NCBI RefSeq assembly: GCF_032362555.1
Contig: NC_083505.1
Span: 6,067,501 to 6,131,500, forward strand
Source of the DNA: Amyelois transitella
Taxonomy: Eukaryota; Arthropoda; Insecta; Lepidoptera; Pyralidae
Direction: 5' to 3'
Length of the DNA stretch: 64,000 bases
Position 1 is the stretch's first letter. Every line of letters begins with the position of its first letter. A program made the position numbers and the translations under genes. The notes under the pieces are model-generated. The model made no database searches. It was not told the origin of the DNA and worked only from the letters and a program-made list of their open reading frames with translations. This document shows positions 1 through 13,640 of the stretch, piece by piece.

Positions 1-343
1 CATTAGAACCGGTTGCATCCTCAACACTCTGGAGAGGAGCCCGGGGTATGCCTTTGACCATGGATCCTGGATTGGGTGAGTCAGGATTTCACACGAAACG
101 ACTCCCATCTGACCTCCGCAACCTTTGCACGTAAACCTAACCCATGTTGGATCGGTCGATGTTTTCCCTCGCCGTAAGAGCAGTTCGGTTAGTATTCAAA
201 CTAGTGTAAATTAAAATCTAAAATAGTCATTGGTCTCAATTGGCCTTCCGTCCTGGTTGACCTGCTTTCATCCATACTTACAACATGACCAAACCATCCA
301 AGCAATCCTTTTGAACTTTAAAGTGTCCAGATAAATCACTCAC

Positions 344-474
344 CTGTATTTTAATTTCGTATGTCCAGGCAGATCTCTACTGGAGTACTGTCGAGATATA
401 GCGCTCAAATCCTTTTCGCCGCGTCCTTGTCCACCTCTAGCCGGATCAAAAGTGGGCCTTGCTGCCGTGGTCAT
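344..474 (-). CDS. CWC15: CWC15 exon 1 of a copy cut by the left window edge
   Basis: The ATG at 474 opens [15 protein letters not shown], the conserved N-terminus of CWC15. The exon encodes 43 codons plus two bases (AG) and ends at a GTGAGT donor. Exons 2 and 3 of this copy must lie left of position 1. It is identical in sequence to exon 1 of the complete copies. Confidence 0.93.
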
Positions 475-2596
475 TTTCAATAATTGAGCTTTATTCAATT
501 GTAGATACCTAATAATATATAATTATTTTTCCTTCAATATTCGTATGAGATTAGGTGTCTATGTAAGTACCTACTTATTATTCAGAATAGGTCTCAAATT
601 ATTAAACAAGCTCTAACAACGATACCGCCACGCGGCCACGGACACGTACACCAGCAAATACCACGCACGATAAATTATTTGCAATTCGCTGCACCCTTGT
701 TTGTTTTGTGTTGCAGTTTGCTTGCACTCTGCACCACGCAACGCACGACACGTCACAACGAAGCGAAGCGATAGGTACCTACGTGTGTATCTCTGTACTG
801 TACACGTAACCTAGGTACTTACCGAACACTGACATTGACACTGACACTGACAGCCGACTTTGATTGAATGTGGATTGAATGCTGTCAACTCTCACCGACG
901 AGAAGGCGCTAGATCGTATCAAAAAAGCGCTAGATTGCAAATATTTACTATTTCGTGTGTATATATTATGTAGGTACTGCAGTATTGTTATTTCCGAAAG
1001 GATGAATCGATGTTGTTCTTTTGACATTCTCAGTACCTATAGTATCATATCAAATAACAGGGCTTCATAGTAACTATATACCTACACTATACTATAATAC
1101 ACATCATGACTAAATTGTGACTAAAGAATAGGACCACTCCATCTCTTTCCTATGGATGTCGTAAAAGGCGACTAAGGGATAGGCTTACAAACTTGGGATT
1201 CTATTTTAAGGCGATGGGCTAGCAACCTGTCGCTATTTTTGAATCTCAATTCTATCATTAAGCCAAATAGCTGAGCGTGGCCTATCAGTATTTTCAAGAC
1301 AATTGGCTCTGTCTACCCCACAAGGGATATAGACGTGACCATATGTATGTATGTACTAAATTGTGTCGTGCCTGTTCACAATGCAATATCGCACGGCAAA
1401 ACACAACGGTCGGTGCGGTGTAGGTAGGTGGTACCTATGTTTGTTTGCGACGCGAACTCCTATGAACGTTGAACGGAGATCTAAACGTCTAATCACTACT
1501 ATATTGATATTATAAAGGAAAGTCTCCATGTGTTAAATGTTCATACCAAATTTCAAGTAAATCGGTCCAGTGGATTATGCGTGTTGCGTCTCCAGACAGA
1601 CAGACAGAAAACTTTATTCCACTGAGAATATAAAAAGAAAAATATCCAATGTACAATGTACAATTTTTTTGTTCTTCAGATTGAATATAATACATATGTA
1701 TATTATGTACCTACTCCTACCTATATCACGTTTTCATCTCTTAAGGTGTAGACGCAGCCAACGGTCATAATAGAGCCATCTCTTCAATGTGTCGTAAGGC
1801 GATTTTTATTAAGTATAATTTTTTTTGTACATTGTTAATGTAGTAGAGTAGATTTTGCTTTTCGAAATCCTATTGGATTGTCATCAAGAATTTTAATTTT
1901 TTGCTAAAACGCTATATAAATATACTTTCGAAAAGACTGGAAGGCCATGCCTTCCTCCATGACTTAATAATTTATAAATACATACATATACCTATACCTA
2001 AGCGTATAAGTTGCGTTCAGTAAGTTGCAGTAAGTGTTGCCTCTTTTTCAACAAGTTCCCGTCATCAGATCTTGTGACAAATATGAAAACACCTTAGTAG
2101 GGTGTAGATGTAGTTTAAAAATAAAACCATACAAGTAGGTTCATAAAAAAAATTTATACAAATAATTACATAAACGATAATTAATACTATTATTATATTA
2201 AACAAAATTCTGCACGGGGCTTCGCTCCCTTCTAATCTAAGATGTTATAAAACAAAGGGGTAATATGAAGACATAATTACATATATAAAAATAAAAAAAT
2301 ACAAAGCGTTCATTAAAATTGATATTTATACATAACACCTAACCTAATGAGACATCGGCCTTAGGGCCCTTTAATACATAGCCATACATAGGCATTGTAT
2401 AGAATGCTTGTTTAATACTGATTTCGTACAGTTTTTGTTGGCTCACTATAACAAATCATGGAAAAATATTATACTGTGCTGATAAGAAAACAACATTTTT
2501 TTTTTTTGTTTTAAAATGTAACAAATAGATTATCGTCTGCTAAAAGTAGCAGACTAATCACAGATTAAGAGCTCAAAAAAATCAATAACACTATCA
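475..2596. other. Intergenic spacer of the array unit (upstream of exon 1, downstream of exon 3)
   Basis: Described for unit 1; it recurs in all units. It contains a TGACAC-type microrepeat (about 829-853) and GCGCTAGAT twice (about 907 and 928). It also holds a 235-bp SINE-like insertion (1120-1354), a LINE 3'-end-like stretch (about 1510-1625) with CAGA repeats, and a 7-bp hairpin GGAAGGC-CAT-GCCTTCC (about 1940). Near the 3' end of CWC15 there is a T run and a hairpin with 7-bp stems (2535-2554, GTCTGCT/AGCAGAC). The promoter of CWC15 must lie in the part next to exon 1, but I see no clear core element. Short ORFs here look like chance. Confidence 0.7.
1120..1354 (+). mobile_element. SINE-like interspersed repeat in each array unit, with 11-bp target duplication
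   Basis: The insert is flanked by ACTAAATTGTG at 1109-1119 and 1355-1365, a perfect 11-bp direct repeat, and ends in a short TATGTATG tail. It shares its body (ATAGGACCACTCCATCTC, GGCGATGGGCTAGCAACCTG, GATATAGACGTGA) with the copies at 21242, 47592, 49748 and 60815. It lacks the GTGGTTCCCGGC head seen at 47592, so it is 5'-truncated. The same insertion, with the same duplication, lies about 1,119 bp after every unit start, so it predates the amplification. Whether it is a true SINE or the tail of a longer LINE cannot be told here. Confidence 0.75.
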
Positions 2597-4155
2597 TTAT
2601 TTAACATATTTTTCCATGTTTTTTTTATGAAATTCTGACCTAAGTGAGTCATTGATAAATGTGTTGCCTTTCTTTTGTGGCTCAGAACGAGCACAGTTTT
2701 TGAAAACGACATCACCATCCCATCTTCTTTTCACCTTCATATAATTTTTTTGTTCTGCTCCCGAGTAATTCAACAGAGGATTCCCAGAAAAAACGTTTTC
2801 CATTCGTATTCTCTCCTCTTCTCGTTTCTTTTCAGCTTCCTAAAACAAAAATTACATTATTTGTGACATGTCACGTCTTTATCCCTTGCAGTAGCTTGGG
2901 TAGAAAATACAGTCTGCACTGTTGCCTGTACTATTAATAAAAAAACTCCTCAAGGCTATGTTTGGCTGCTTAGCTTGACGATTGAAATTAACAGCAGGTA
3001 TGTATGATTGTGTGATGATTAGATATAAAAGACATTCCAAAAAACTGGAAAGGTATAAAACATATGTATGTACTTGGTATTGAGGTATTATTTTAAAAAT
3101 TGGATTTTTAGAGTTTTCTAGTTGAAAATAGGCATCATTTGCAGGTATCAAATGAAATAAAATAAAAATTAAACCCTGCCTACTCTCCAGAGAGGTGAGG
3201 ACGTAACAAAATTTCATTTAACAATGATGGTACTAACAACGAACTGTTCTCGCAAAAAATGTAAATAATCAAACTAAAAATTACATACCTTCTTTGCCTG
3301 TTCTGTTGCTCGCTCTTTTTTTATTTTGTTCAATTCCTCTAATAATGCCGCAGTGTCATCATCGGAATCATCAGATTCTGAAGTATCTCCTTCAAGGGGA
3401 TCATCCGCATCCAAAATTGCAGCGGGTACTTGATCCACTTTGGCTCTCTTTGCGGATGGTTCATTTAGCCTTCTTGTGCTCGGGCCTTTAATTTCTTTTT
3501 CTCTATCGTCTAGTTCTTTGCGAAAATCCCTTGATCGTAACTCTTCAGTGGTGCCTTGTCCTCGGTGTCTAAAAAGTAAGAATAACATCATTTGTTAAAA
3601 TTTAAATCAACTTCCTTTAGAACATTCAACACGCAGTTAAGATATTCGGACCAGTTGCTGCATAAATCTTCTTCCTCCTGGCATTAGAACCGGTTGCATC
3701 CTCAACACTCTGGAGAGGAGCCCGGGGTATGCCTTTGACCATGGATCCTGGATTGGGTGAGTCAGGATTTCACACGAAACGACTCCCATCTGACCTCCGC
3801 AACCTTTGCACGTAAACCTAACCCATGTTGGATCGGTCGATGTTTTCCCTCGCCGTAAGAGCAGTTCGGTTAGTATTCAAACTAGTGTAAATTAAAATCT
3901 AAAATAGTCATTGGTCTCAATTGGCCTTCCGTCCTGGTTGACCTGCTTTCATCCATACTTACAACATGACCAAACCATCCAAGCAATCCTTTTGAACTTT
4001 AAAGTGTCCAGATAAATCACTCACCTGTATTTTAATTTCGTATGTCCAGGCAGATCTCTACTGGAGTACTGTCGAGATATAGCGCTCAAATCCTTTTCGC
4101 CGCGTCCTTGTCCACCTCTAGCCGGATCAAAAGTGGGCCTTGCTGCCGTGGTCAT
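2597..4155 (-). CDS. CWC15: CWC15 spliceosome-associated protein, array copy 1 (exons 4025-4155, 3289-3568, 2597-2839)
   Basis: CWC15 (Cwf15) is a small, largely disordered nuclear protein of the Prp19/NTC-related set in the activated spliceosome; the role comes from the family. Three exons of 131, 280 and 243 nt join in frame to 217 aa (human 229). Exon 1 gives the [10 protein letters not shown]-terminus, with a GTGAGT donor after codon 43. Exon 2 (residues 44-137) holds the family core: basic [13 protein letters not shown], then [14 protein letters not shown], an acidic serine tract and [19 protein letters not shown]. Exon 3 (138-217) has [29 protein letters not shown] and the C-terminal SEFHKK-MEKYVK block. 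All splice sites are GT-AG. This copy has Asn at residue 211 where the other nine have Thr, and one synonymous serine-codon change in exon 2. Intron 1 carries LINE-derived sequence. Confidence 0.95.
3683..3890 (-). mobile_element. LINE-tail-like repeat inside CWC15 intron 1 (every unit)
   Basis: On the minus strand this stretch reads ...TCTTACGGCGAGGGAAAAC...GGTTTACGTGCAAAGGTTGC...CACCCAATCCAGGATCC...CCCCGGGCTCCTCTCC. It aligns by eye along its length with 52320-52540 on the plus strand. It is a dispersed non-coding element caught in intron 1 of CWC15 and copied with each unit (first seen at 1-210). It has no ORF. Family assignment is inference. Confidence 0.6.
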
Positions 4156-6278
4156 TTTCAATAATTGAGCTTTATTCAATTGTAGATACCTAATAATATA
4201 TAATTATTTTTCCTTCAATATTCGTATGAGATTAGGTGTCTATGTAAGTACCTACTTATTATTCAGAATAGGTCTCAAATTATTAAACAAGCTCTAACAA
4301 CGATACCGCCACGCGGCCACGGACACGTACACCAGCAAATACCACGCACGATAAATTATTTGCAATTCGCTGCACCCTTGTTTGTTTTGTGTTGCAGTTT
4401 GCTTGCACTCTGCACCACGCAACGCACGACACGTCACAACGAAGCGAAGCGATAGGTACCTACGTGTGTATCTCTGTACTGTACACGTAACCTAGGTACT
4501 TACCGAACACTGACATTGACACTGACACTGACAGCCGACTTTGATTGAATGTGGATTGAATGCTGTCAACTCTCACCGACGAGAAGGCGCTAGATCGTAT
4601 CAAAAAAGCGCTAGATTGCAAATATTTACTATTTCGTGTGTATATATTATGTAGGTACTGCAGTATTGTTATTTCCGAAAGGATGAATCGATGTTGTTCT
4701 TTTGACATTCTCAGTACCTATAGTATCATATCAAATAACAGGGCTTCATAGTAACTATATACCTACACTATACTATAATACACATCATGACTAAATTGTG
4801 ACTAAAGAATAGGACCACTCCATCTCTTTCCTATGGATGTCGTAAAAGGCGACTAAGGGATAGGCTTACAAACTTGGGATTCTATTTTAAGGCGATGGGC
4901 TAGCAACCTGTCGCTATTTTTGAATCTCAATTCTATCATTAAGCCAAATAGCTGAGCGTGGCCTATCAGTATTTTCAAGACAATTGGCTCTGTCTACCCC
5001 ACAAGGGATATAGACGTGACCATATGTATGTATGTACTAAATTGTGTCGTGCCTGTTCACAATGCAATATCGCACGGCAAAACACAACGGTCGGTGCGGT
5101 GTAGGTAGGTGGTACCTATGTTTGTTTGCGACGCGAACTCCTATGAACGTTGAACGGAGATCTAAACGTCTAATCACTACTATATTGATATTATAAAGGA
5201 AAGTCTCCATGTGTTAAATGTTCATACCAAATTTCAAGTAAATCGGTCCAGTGGATTATGCGTGTTGCGTCTCCAGACAGACAGACAGAAAACTTTATTC
5301 CACTGAGAATATAAAAAGAAAAATATCCAATGTACAATGTACAATTTTTTTGTTCTTCAGATTGAATATAATACATATGTATATTATGTACCTACTCCTA
5401 CCTATATCACGTTTTCATCTCTTAAGGTGTAGACGCAGCCAACGGTCATAATAGAGCCATCTCTTCAATGTGTCGTAAGGCGATTTTTATTAAGTATAAT
5501 TTTTTTTGTACATTGTTAATGTAGTAGAGTAGATTTTGCTTTTCGAAATCCTATTGGATTGTCATCAAGAATTTTAATTTTTTGCTAAAACGCTATATAA
5601 ATATACTTTCGAAAAGACTGGAAGGCCATGCCTTCCTCCATGACTTAATAATTTATAAATACATACATATACCTATACCTAAGCGTATAAGTTGCGTTCA
5701 GTAAGTTGCAGTAAGTGTTGCCTCTTTTTCAACAAGTTCCCGTCATCAGATCTTGTGACAAATATGAAAACACCTTAGTAGGGTGTAGATGTAGTTTAAA
5801 AATAAAACCATACAAGTAGGTTCATAAAAAAAATTTATACAAATAATTACATAAACGATAATTAATACTATTATTATATTAAACAAAATTCTGCACGGGG
5901 CTTCGCTCCCTTCTAATCTAAGATGTTATAAAACAAAGGGGTAATATGAAGACATAATTACATATATAAAAATAAAAAAATACAAAGCGTTCATTAAAAT
6001 TGATATTTATACATAACACCTAACCTAATGAGACATCGGCCTTAGGGCCCTTTAATACATAGCCATACATAGGCATTGTATAGAATGCTTGTTTAATACT
6101 GATTTCGTACAGTTTTTGTTGGCTCACTATAACAAATCATGGAAAAATATTATACTGTGCTGATAAGAAAACAACATTTTTTTTTTTTTGTTTTAAAATG
6201 TAACAAATAGATTATCGTCTGCTAAAAGTAGCAGACTAATCACAGATTAAGAGCTCAAAAAAATCAATAACACTATCA

Positions 6279-7837
6279 TTATTTAACATATTTTTCCATG
6301 GTTTTTTTATGAAATTCTGACCTAAGTGAGTCATTGATAAATGTGTTGCCTTTCTTTTGTGGCTCAGAACGAGCACAGTTTTTGAAAACGACATCACCAT
6401 CCCATCTTCTTTTCACCTTCATATAATTTTTTTGTTCTGCTCCCGAGTAATTCAACAGAGGATTCCCAGAAAAAACGTTTTCCATTCGTATTCTCTCCTC
6501 TTCTCGTTTCTTTTCAGCTTCCTAAAACAAAAATTACATTATTTGTGACATGTCACGTCTTTATCCCTTGCAGTAGCTTGGGTAGAAAATACAGTCTGCA
6601 CTGTTGCCTGTACTATTAATAAAAAAACTCCTCAAGGCTATGTTTGGCTGCTTAGCTTGACGATTGAAATTAACAGCAGGTATGTATGATTGTGTGATGA
6701 TTAGATATAAAAGACATTCCAAAAAACTGGAAAGGTATAAAACATATGTATGTACTTGGTATTGAGGTATTATTTTAAAAATTGGATTTTTAGAGTTTTC
6801 TAGTTGAAAATAGGCATCATTTGCAGGTATCAAATGAAATAAAATAAAAATTAAACCCTGCCTACTCTCCAGAGAGGTGAGGACGTAACAAAATTTCATT
6901 TAACAATGATGGTACTAACAACGAACTGTTCTCGCAAAAAATGTAAATAATCAAACTAAAAATTACATACCTTCTTTGCCTGTTCTGTTGCTCGCTCTTT
7001 TTTTATTTTGTTCAATTCCTCTAATAATGCCGCAGTGTCATCATCGGAATCATCCGATTCTGAAGTATCTCCTTCAAGGGGATCATCCGCATCCAAAATT
7101 GCAGCGGGTACTTGATCCACTTTGGCTCTCTTTGCGGATGGTTCATTTAGCCTTCTTGTGCTCGGGCCTTTAATTTCTTTTTCTCTATCGTCTAGTTCTT
7201 TGCGAAAATCCCTTGATCGTAACTCTTCAGTGGTGCCTTGTCCTCGGTGTCTAAAAAGTAAGAATAACATCATTTGTTAAAATTTAAATCAACTTCCTTT
7301 AGAACATTCAACACGCAGTTAAGATATTCGGACCAGTTGCTGCATAAATCTTCTTCCTCCTGGCATTAGAACCGGTTGCATCCTCAACACTCTGGAGAGG
7401 AGCCCGGGGTATGCCTTTGACCATGGATCCTGGATTGGGTGAGTCAGGATTTCACACGAAACGACTCCCATCTGACCTCCGCAACCTTTGCACGTAAACC
7501 TAACCCATGTTGGATCGGTCGATGTTTTCCCTCGCCGTAAGAGCAGTTCGGTTAGTATTCAAACTAGTGTAAATTAAAATCTAAAATAGTCATTGGTCTC
7601 AATTGGCCTTCCGTCCTGGTTGACCTGCTTTCATCCATACTTACAACATGACCAAACCATCCAAGCAATCCTTTTGAACTTTAAAGTGTCCAGATAAATC
7701 ACTCACCTGTATTTTAATTTCGTATGTCCAGGCAGATCTCTACTGGAGTACTGTCGAGATATAGCGCTCAAATCCTTTTCGCCGCGTCCTTGTCCACCTC
7801 TAGCCGGATCAAAAGTGGGCCTTGCTGCCGTGGTCAT
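6279..7837 (-). CDS. CWC15: CWC15, array copy 2 (exons 7707-7837, 6971-7250, 6279-6521)
   Basis: An intact 217-codon copy with all exon borders in place. It has Thr at residue 211 and the TCG serine codon in the acidic tract, as copies 3-10 do. In its 3' flank it shares with copy 1 the variant TATTATATTAAAC, and it has one extra T in the downstream T run. It therefore sits between copy 1 and the rest of the array. Confidence 0.95.
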
Positions 7838-9959
7838 TTTCAATAATTGAGCTTTATTCAATTGTAGATACCTAATAATATATAATTATTTTTCCTTCAA
7901 TATTCGTATGAGATTAGGTGTCTATGTAAGTACCTACTTATTATTCAGAATAGGTCTCAAATTATTAAACAAGCTCTAACAACGATACCGCCACGCGGCC
8001 ACGGACACGTACACCAGCAAATACCACGCACGATAAATTATTTGCAATTCGCTGCACCCTTGTTTGTTTTGTGTTGCAGTTTGCTTGCACTCTGCACCAC
8101 GCAACGCACGACACGTCACAACGAAGCGAAGCGATAGGTACCTACGTGTGTATCTCTGTACTGTACACGTAACCTAGGTACTTACCGAACACTGACATTG
8201 ACACTGACACTGACAGCCGACTTTGATTGAATGTGGATTGAATGCTGTCAACTCTCACCGACGAGAAGGCGCTAGATCGTATCAAAAAAGCGCTAGATTG
8301 CAAATATTTACTATTTCGTGTGTATATATTATGTAGGTACTGCAGTATTGTTATTTCCGAAAGGATGAATCGATGTTGTTCTTTTGACATTCTCAGTACC
8401 TATAGTATCATATCAAATAACAGGGCTTCATAGTAACTATATACCTACACTATACTATAATACACATCATGACTAAATTGTGACAAAAGAATAGGACCAC
8501 TCCATCTCTTTCCTATGGATGTCGTAAAAGGCGACTAAGGGATAGGCTTACAAACTTGGGATTCTATTTTAAGGCGATGGGCTAGCAACCTGTCGCTATT
8601 TTTGAATCTCAATTCTATCATTAAGCCAAATAGCTGAGCGTGGCCTATCAGTATTTTCAAGACAATTGGCTCTGTCTACCCCACAAGGGATATAGACGTG
8701 ACCATATGTATGTATGTACTAAATTGTGTCGTGCCTGTTCACAATGCAATATCGCACGGCAAAACACAACGGTCGGTGCGGTGTAGGTAGGTGGTACCTA
8801 TGTTTGTTTGCGACGCGAACTCCTATGAACGTTGAACGGAGATCTAAACGTCTAATCACTACTATATTGATATTATAAAGGAAAGTCTCCATGTGTTAAA
8901 TGTTCATACCAAATTTCAAGTAAATCGGTCCAGTGGATTATGCGTGTTGCGTCTCCAGACAGACAGACAGAAAACTTTATTCCACTGAGAATATAAAAAG
9001 AAAAATATCCAATGTACAATGTACAATTTTTTTGTTCTTCAGATTGAATATAATACATATGTATATTATGTACCTACTCCTACCTATATCACGTTTTCAT
9101 CTCTTAAGGTGTAGACGCAGCCAACGGTCATAATAGAGCCATCTCTTCAATGTGTCGTAAGGCGATTTTTATTAAGTATAATTTTTTTTGTACATTGTTA
9201 ATGTAGTAGAGTAGATTTTGCTTTTCGAAATCCTATTGGATTGTCATCAAGAATTTTAATTTTTTGCTAAAACGCTATATAAATATACTTTCGAAAAGAC
9301 TGGAAGGCCATGCCTTCCTCCATGACTTAATAATTTATAAATACATACATATACCTATACCTAAGCGTATAAGTTGCGTTCAGTAAGTTGCAGTAAGTGT
9401 TGCCTCTTTTTCAACAAGTTCCCGTCATCAGATCTTGTGACAAATATGAAAACACCTTAGTAGGGTGTAGATGTAGTTTAAAAATAAAACCATACAAGTA
9501 GGTTCATAAAAAAAATTTATACAAATAATTACATAAACGATAATTAATACTATTATTATTTTAAACAAAATTCTGCACGGGGCTTCGCTCCCTTCTAATC
9601 TAAGATGTTATAAAACAAAGGGGTAATATGAAGACATAATTACATATATAAAAATAAAAAAATACAAAGCGTTCATTAAAATTGATATTTATACATAACA
9701 CCTAACCTAATGAGACATCGGCCTTAGGGCCCTTTAATACATAGCCATACATAGGCATTGTATAGAATGCTTGTTTAATACTGATTTCGTACAGTTTTTG
9801 TTGGCTCACTATAACAAATCATGGAAAAATATTATACTGTGCTGATAAGAAAACAACATTTTTTTTTTTTGTTTTAAAATGTAACAAATAGATTATCGTC
9901 TGCTAAAAGTAGCAGACTAATCACAGATTAAGAGCTCAAAAAAATCAATAACACTATCA

Positions 9960-11518
9960 TTATTTAACATATTTTTCCATGGTTTTTTTATGAAATTCTG
10001 ACCTAAGTGAGTCATTGATAAATGTGTTGCCTTTCTTTTGTGGCTCAGAACGAGCACAGTTTTTGAAAACGACATCACCATCCCATCTTCTTTTCACCTT
10101 CATATAATTTTTTTGTTCTGCTCCCGAGTAATTCAACAGAGGATTCCCAGAAAAAACGTTTTCCATTCGTATTCTCTCCTCTTCTCGTTTCTTTTCAGCT
10201 TCCTAAAACAAAAATTACATTATTTGTGACATGTCACGTCTTTATCCCTTGCAGTAGCTTGGGTAGAAAATACAGTCTGCACTGTTGCCTGTACTATTAA
10301 TAAAAAAACTCCTCAAGGCTATGTTTGGCTGCTTAGCTTGACGATTGAAATTAACAGCAGGTATGTATGATTGTGTGATGATTAGATATAAAAGACATTC
10401 CAAAAAACTGGAAAGGTATAAAACATATGTATGTACTTGGTATTGAGGTATTATTTTAAAAATTGGATTTTTAGAGTTTTCTAGTTGAAAATAGGCATCA
10501 TTTGCAGGTATCAAATGAAATAAAATAAAAATTAAACCCTGCCTACTCTCCAGAGAGGTGAGGACGTAACAAAATTTCATTTAACAATGATGGTACTAAC
10601 AACGAACTGTTCTCGCAAAAAATTTAAATAATCAAACTAAAAATTACATACCTTCTTTGCCTGTTCTGTTGCTCGCTCTTTTTTTATTTTGTTCAATTCC
10701 TCTAATAATGCCGCAGTGTCATCATCGGAATCATCCGATTCTGAAGTATCTCCTTCAAGGGGATCATCCGCATCCAAAATTGCAGCGGGTACTTGATCCA
10801 CTTTGGCTCTCTTTGCGGATGGTTCATTTAGCCTTCTTGTGCTCGGGCCTTTAATTTCTTTTTCTCTATCGTCTAGTTCTTTGCGAAAATCCCTTGATCG
10901 TAACTCTTCAGTGGTGCCTTGTCCTCGGTGTCTAAAAAGTAAGAATAACATCATTTGTTAAAATTTAAATCAACTTCCTTTAGAACATTCAACACGCAGT
11001 TAAGATATTCGGACCAGTTGCTGCATAAATCTTCTTCCTCCTGGCATTAGAACCGGTTGCATCCTCAACACTCTGGAGAGGAGCCCGGGGTATGCCTTTG
11101 ACCATGGATCCTGGATTGGGTGAGTCAGGATTTCACACGAAACGACTCCCATCTGACCTCCGCAACCTTTGCACGTAAACCTAACCCATGTTGGATCGGT
11201 CGATGTTTTCCCTCGCCGTAAGAGCAGTTCGGTTAGTATTCAAACTAGTGTAAATTAAAATCTAAAATAGTCATTGTTCTCAATTGGCCTTCCGTCCTGG
11301 TTGACCTGCTTTCATCCATACTTACAACATGACCAAACCATCCAAGCAATCCTTTTGAACTTTAAAGTGTCCAGATAAATCACTCACCTGTATTTTAATT
11401 TCGTATGTCCAGGCAGATCTCTACTGGAGTACTGTCGAGATATAGCGCTCAAATCCTTTTCGCCGCGTCCTTGTCCACCTCTAGCCGGATCAAAAGTGGG
11501 CCTTGCTGCCGTGGTCAT
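9960..11518 (-). CDS. CWC15: CWC15, array copy 3 (exons 11388-11518, 10652-10931, 9960-10202)
   Basis: An intact copy, protein identical to copy 2. Just downstream of the exon 2 donor (intron 2) it has AAAATTTAAAT instead of AAAATGTAAAT, a variant shared only with copy 4. Intron 1 reads CATTGTTCTC, a variant also present in the intron 1 of copy 4. Confidence 0.95.
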
Positions 11519-13640
11519 TTTCAATAATTGAGCTTTATTCAATTGTAGATACCTAATAATATATAATTATTTTTCCTTCAATATTCGTATGAGATTAGGT
11601 GTCTATGTAAGTACCTACTTATTATTCAGAATAGGTCTCAAATTATTAAACAAGCTCTAACAACGATACCGCCACGCGGCCACGGACACGTACACCAGCA
11701 AATACCACGCACGATAAATTATTTGCAATTCGCTGCACCCTTGTTTGTTTTGTGTTGCAGTTTGCTTGCACTCTGCACCACGCAACGCACGACACGTCAC
11801 AACGAAGCGAAGCGATAGGTACCTACGTGTGTATCTCTGTACTGTACACGTAACCTAGGTACTTACCGAACACTGACATTGACACTGACACTGACAGCCG
11901 ACTTTGATTGAATGTGGATTGAATGCTGTCAACTCTCACCGACGAGAAGGCGCTAGATCGTATCAAAAAAGCGCTAGATTGCAAATATTTACTATTTCGT
12001 GTGTATATATTATGTAGGTACTGCAGTATTGTTATTTCCGAAAGGATGAATCGATGTTGTTCTTTTGACATTCTCAGTACCTATAGTATCATATCAAATA
12101 ACAGGGCTTCATAGTAACTATATACCTACACTATACTATAATACACATCATGACTAAATTGTGACAAAAGAATAGGACCACTCCATCTCTTTCCTATGGA
12201 TGTCGTAAAAGGCGACTAAGGGATAGGCTTACAAACTTGGGATTCTATTTTAAGGCGATGGGCTAGCAACCTGTCGCTATTTTTGAATCTCAATTCTATC
12301 ATTAAGCCAAATAGCTGAGCGTGGCCTATCAGTATTTTCAAGACAATTGGCTCTGTCTACCCCACAAGGGATATAGACGTGACCATATGTATGTATGTAC
12401 TAAATTGTGTCGTGCCTGTTCACAATGCAATATCGCACGGCAAAACACAACGGTCGGTGCGGTGTAGGTAGGTGGTACCTATGTTTGTTTGCGACGCGAA
12501 CTCCTATGAACGTTGAACGGAGATCTAAACGTCTAATCACTACTATATTGATATTATAAAGGAAAGTCTCCATGTGTTAAATGTTCATACCAAATTTCAA
12601 GTAAATCGGTCCAGTGGATTATGCGTGTTGCGTCTCCAGACAGACAGACAGAAAACTTTATTCCACTGAGAATATAAAAAGAAAAATATCCAATGTACAA
12701 TGTACAATTTTTTTGTTCTTCAGATTGAATATAATACATATGTATATTATGTACCTACTCCTACCTATATCACGTTTTCATCTCTTAAGGTGTAGACGCA
12801 GCCAACGGTCATAATAGAGCCATCTCTTCAATGTGTCGTAAGGCGATTTTTATTAAGTATAATTTTTTTTGTACATTGTTAATGTAGTAGAGTAGATTTT
12901 GCTTTTCGAAATCCTATTGGATTGTCATCAAGAATTTTAATTTTTTGCTAAAACGCTATATAAATATACTTTCGAAAAGACTGGAAGGCCATGCCTTCCT
13001 CCATGACTTAATAATTTATAAATACATACATATACCTATACCTAAGCGTATAAGTTGCGTTCAGTAAGTTGCAGTAAGTGTTGCCTCTTTTTCAACAAGT
13101 TCCCGTCATCAGATCTTGTGACAAATATGAAAACACCTTAGTAGGGTGTAGATGTAGTTTAAAAATAAAACCATACAAGTAGGTTCATAAAAAAAATTTA
13201 TACAAATAATTACATAAACGATAATTAATACTATTATTATTTTAAACAAAATTCTGCACGGGGCTTCGCTCCCTTCTAATCTAAGATGTTATAAAACAAA
13301 GGGGTAATATGAAGACATAATTACATATATAAAAATAAAAAAATACAAAGCGTTCATTAAAATTGATATTTATACATAACACCTAACCTAATGAGACATC
13401 GGCCTTAGGGCCCTTTAATACATAGCCATACATAGGCATTGTATAGAATGCTTGTTTAATACTGATTTCGTACAGTTTTTGTTGGCTCACTATAACAAAT
13501 CATGGAAAAATATTATACTGTGCTGATAAGAAAACAACATTTTTTTTTTTTGTTTTAAAATGTAACAAATAGATTATCGTCTGCTAAAAGTAGCAGACTA
13601 ATCACAGATTAAGAGCTCAAAAAAATCAATAACACTATCA

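Noticed and set aside
779-1770. Small ORFs of 61-82 codons repeated in each array unit
   Set aside because: They overlap on opposite strands, include a SINE-like insertion or repeat tail, have no recognisable family, and the 82- and 63-codon pair is broken by the ACCT insertion in two units. They repeat only because the unit repeats.
2879-3217. 112-codon minus-strand ORF in each unit
   Set aside because: It lies inside CWC15 intron 2 and does not resemble a protein family.
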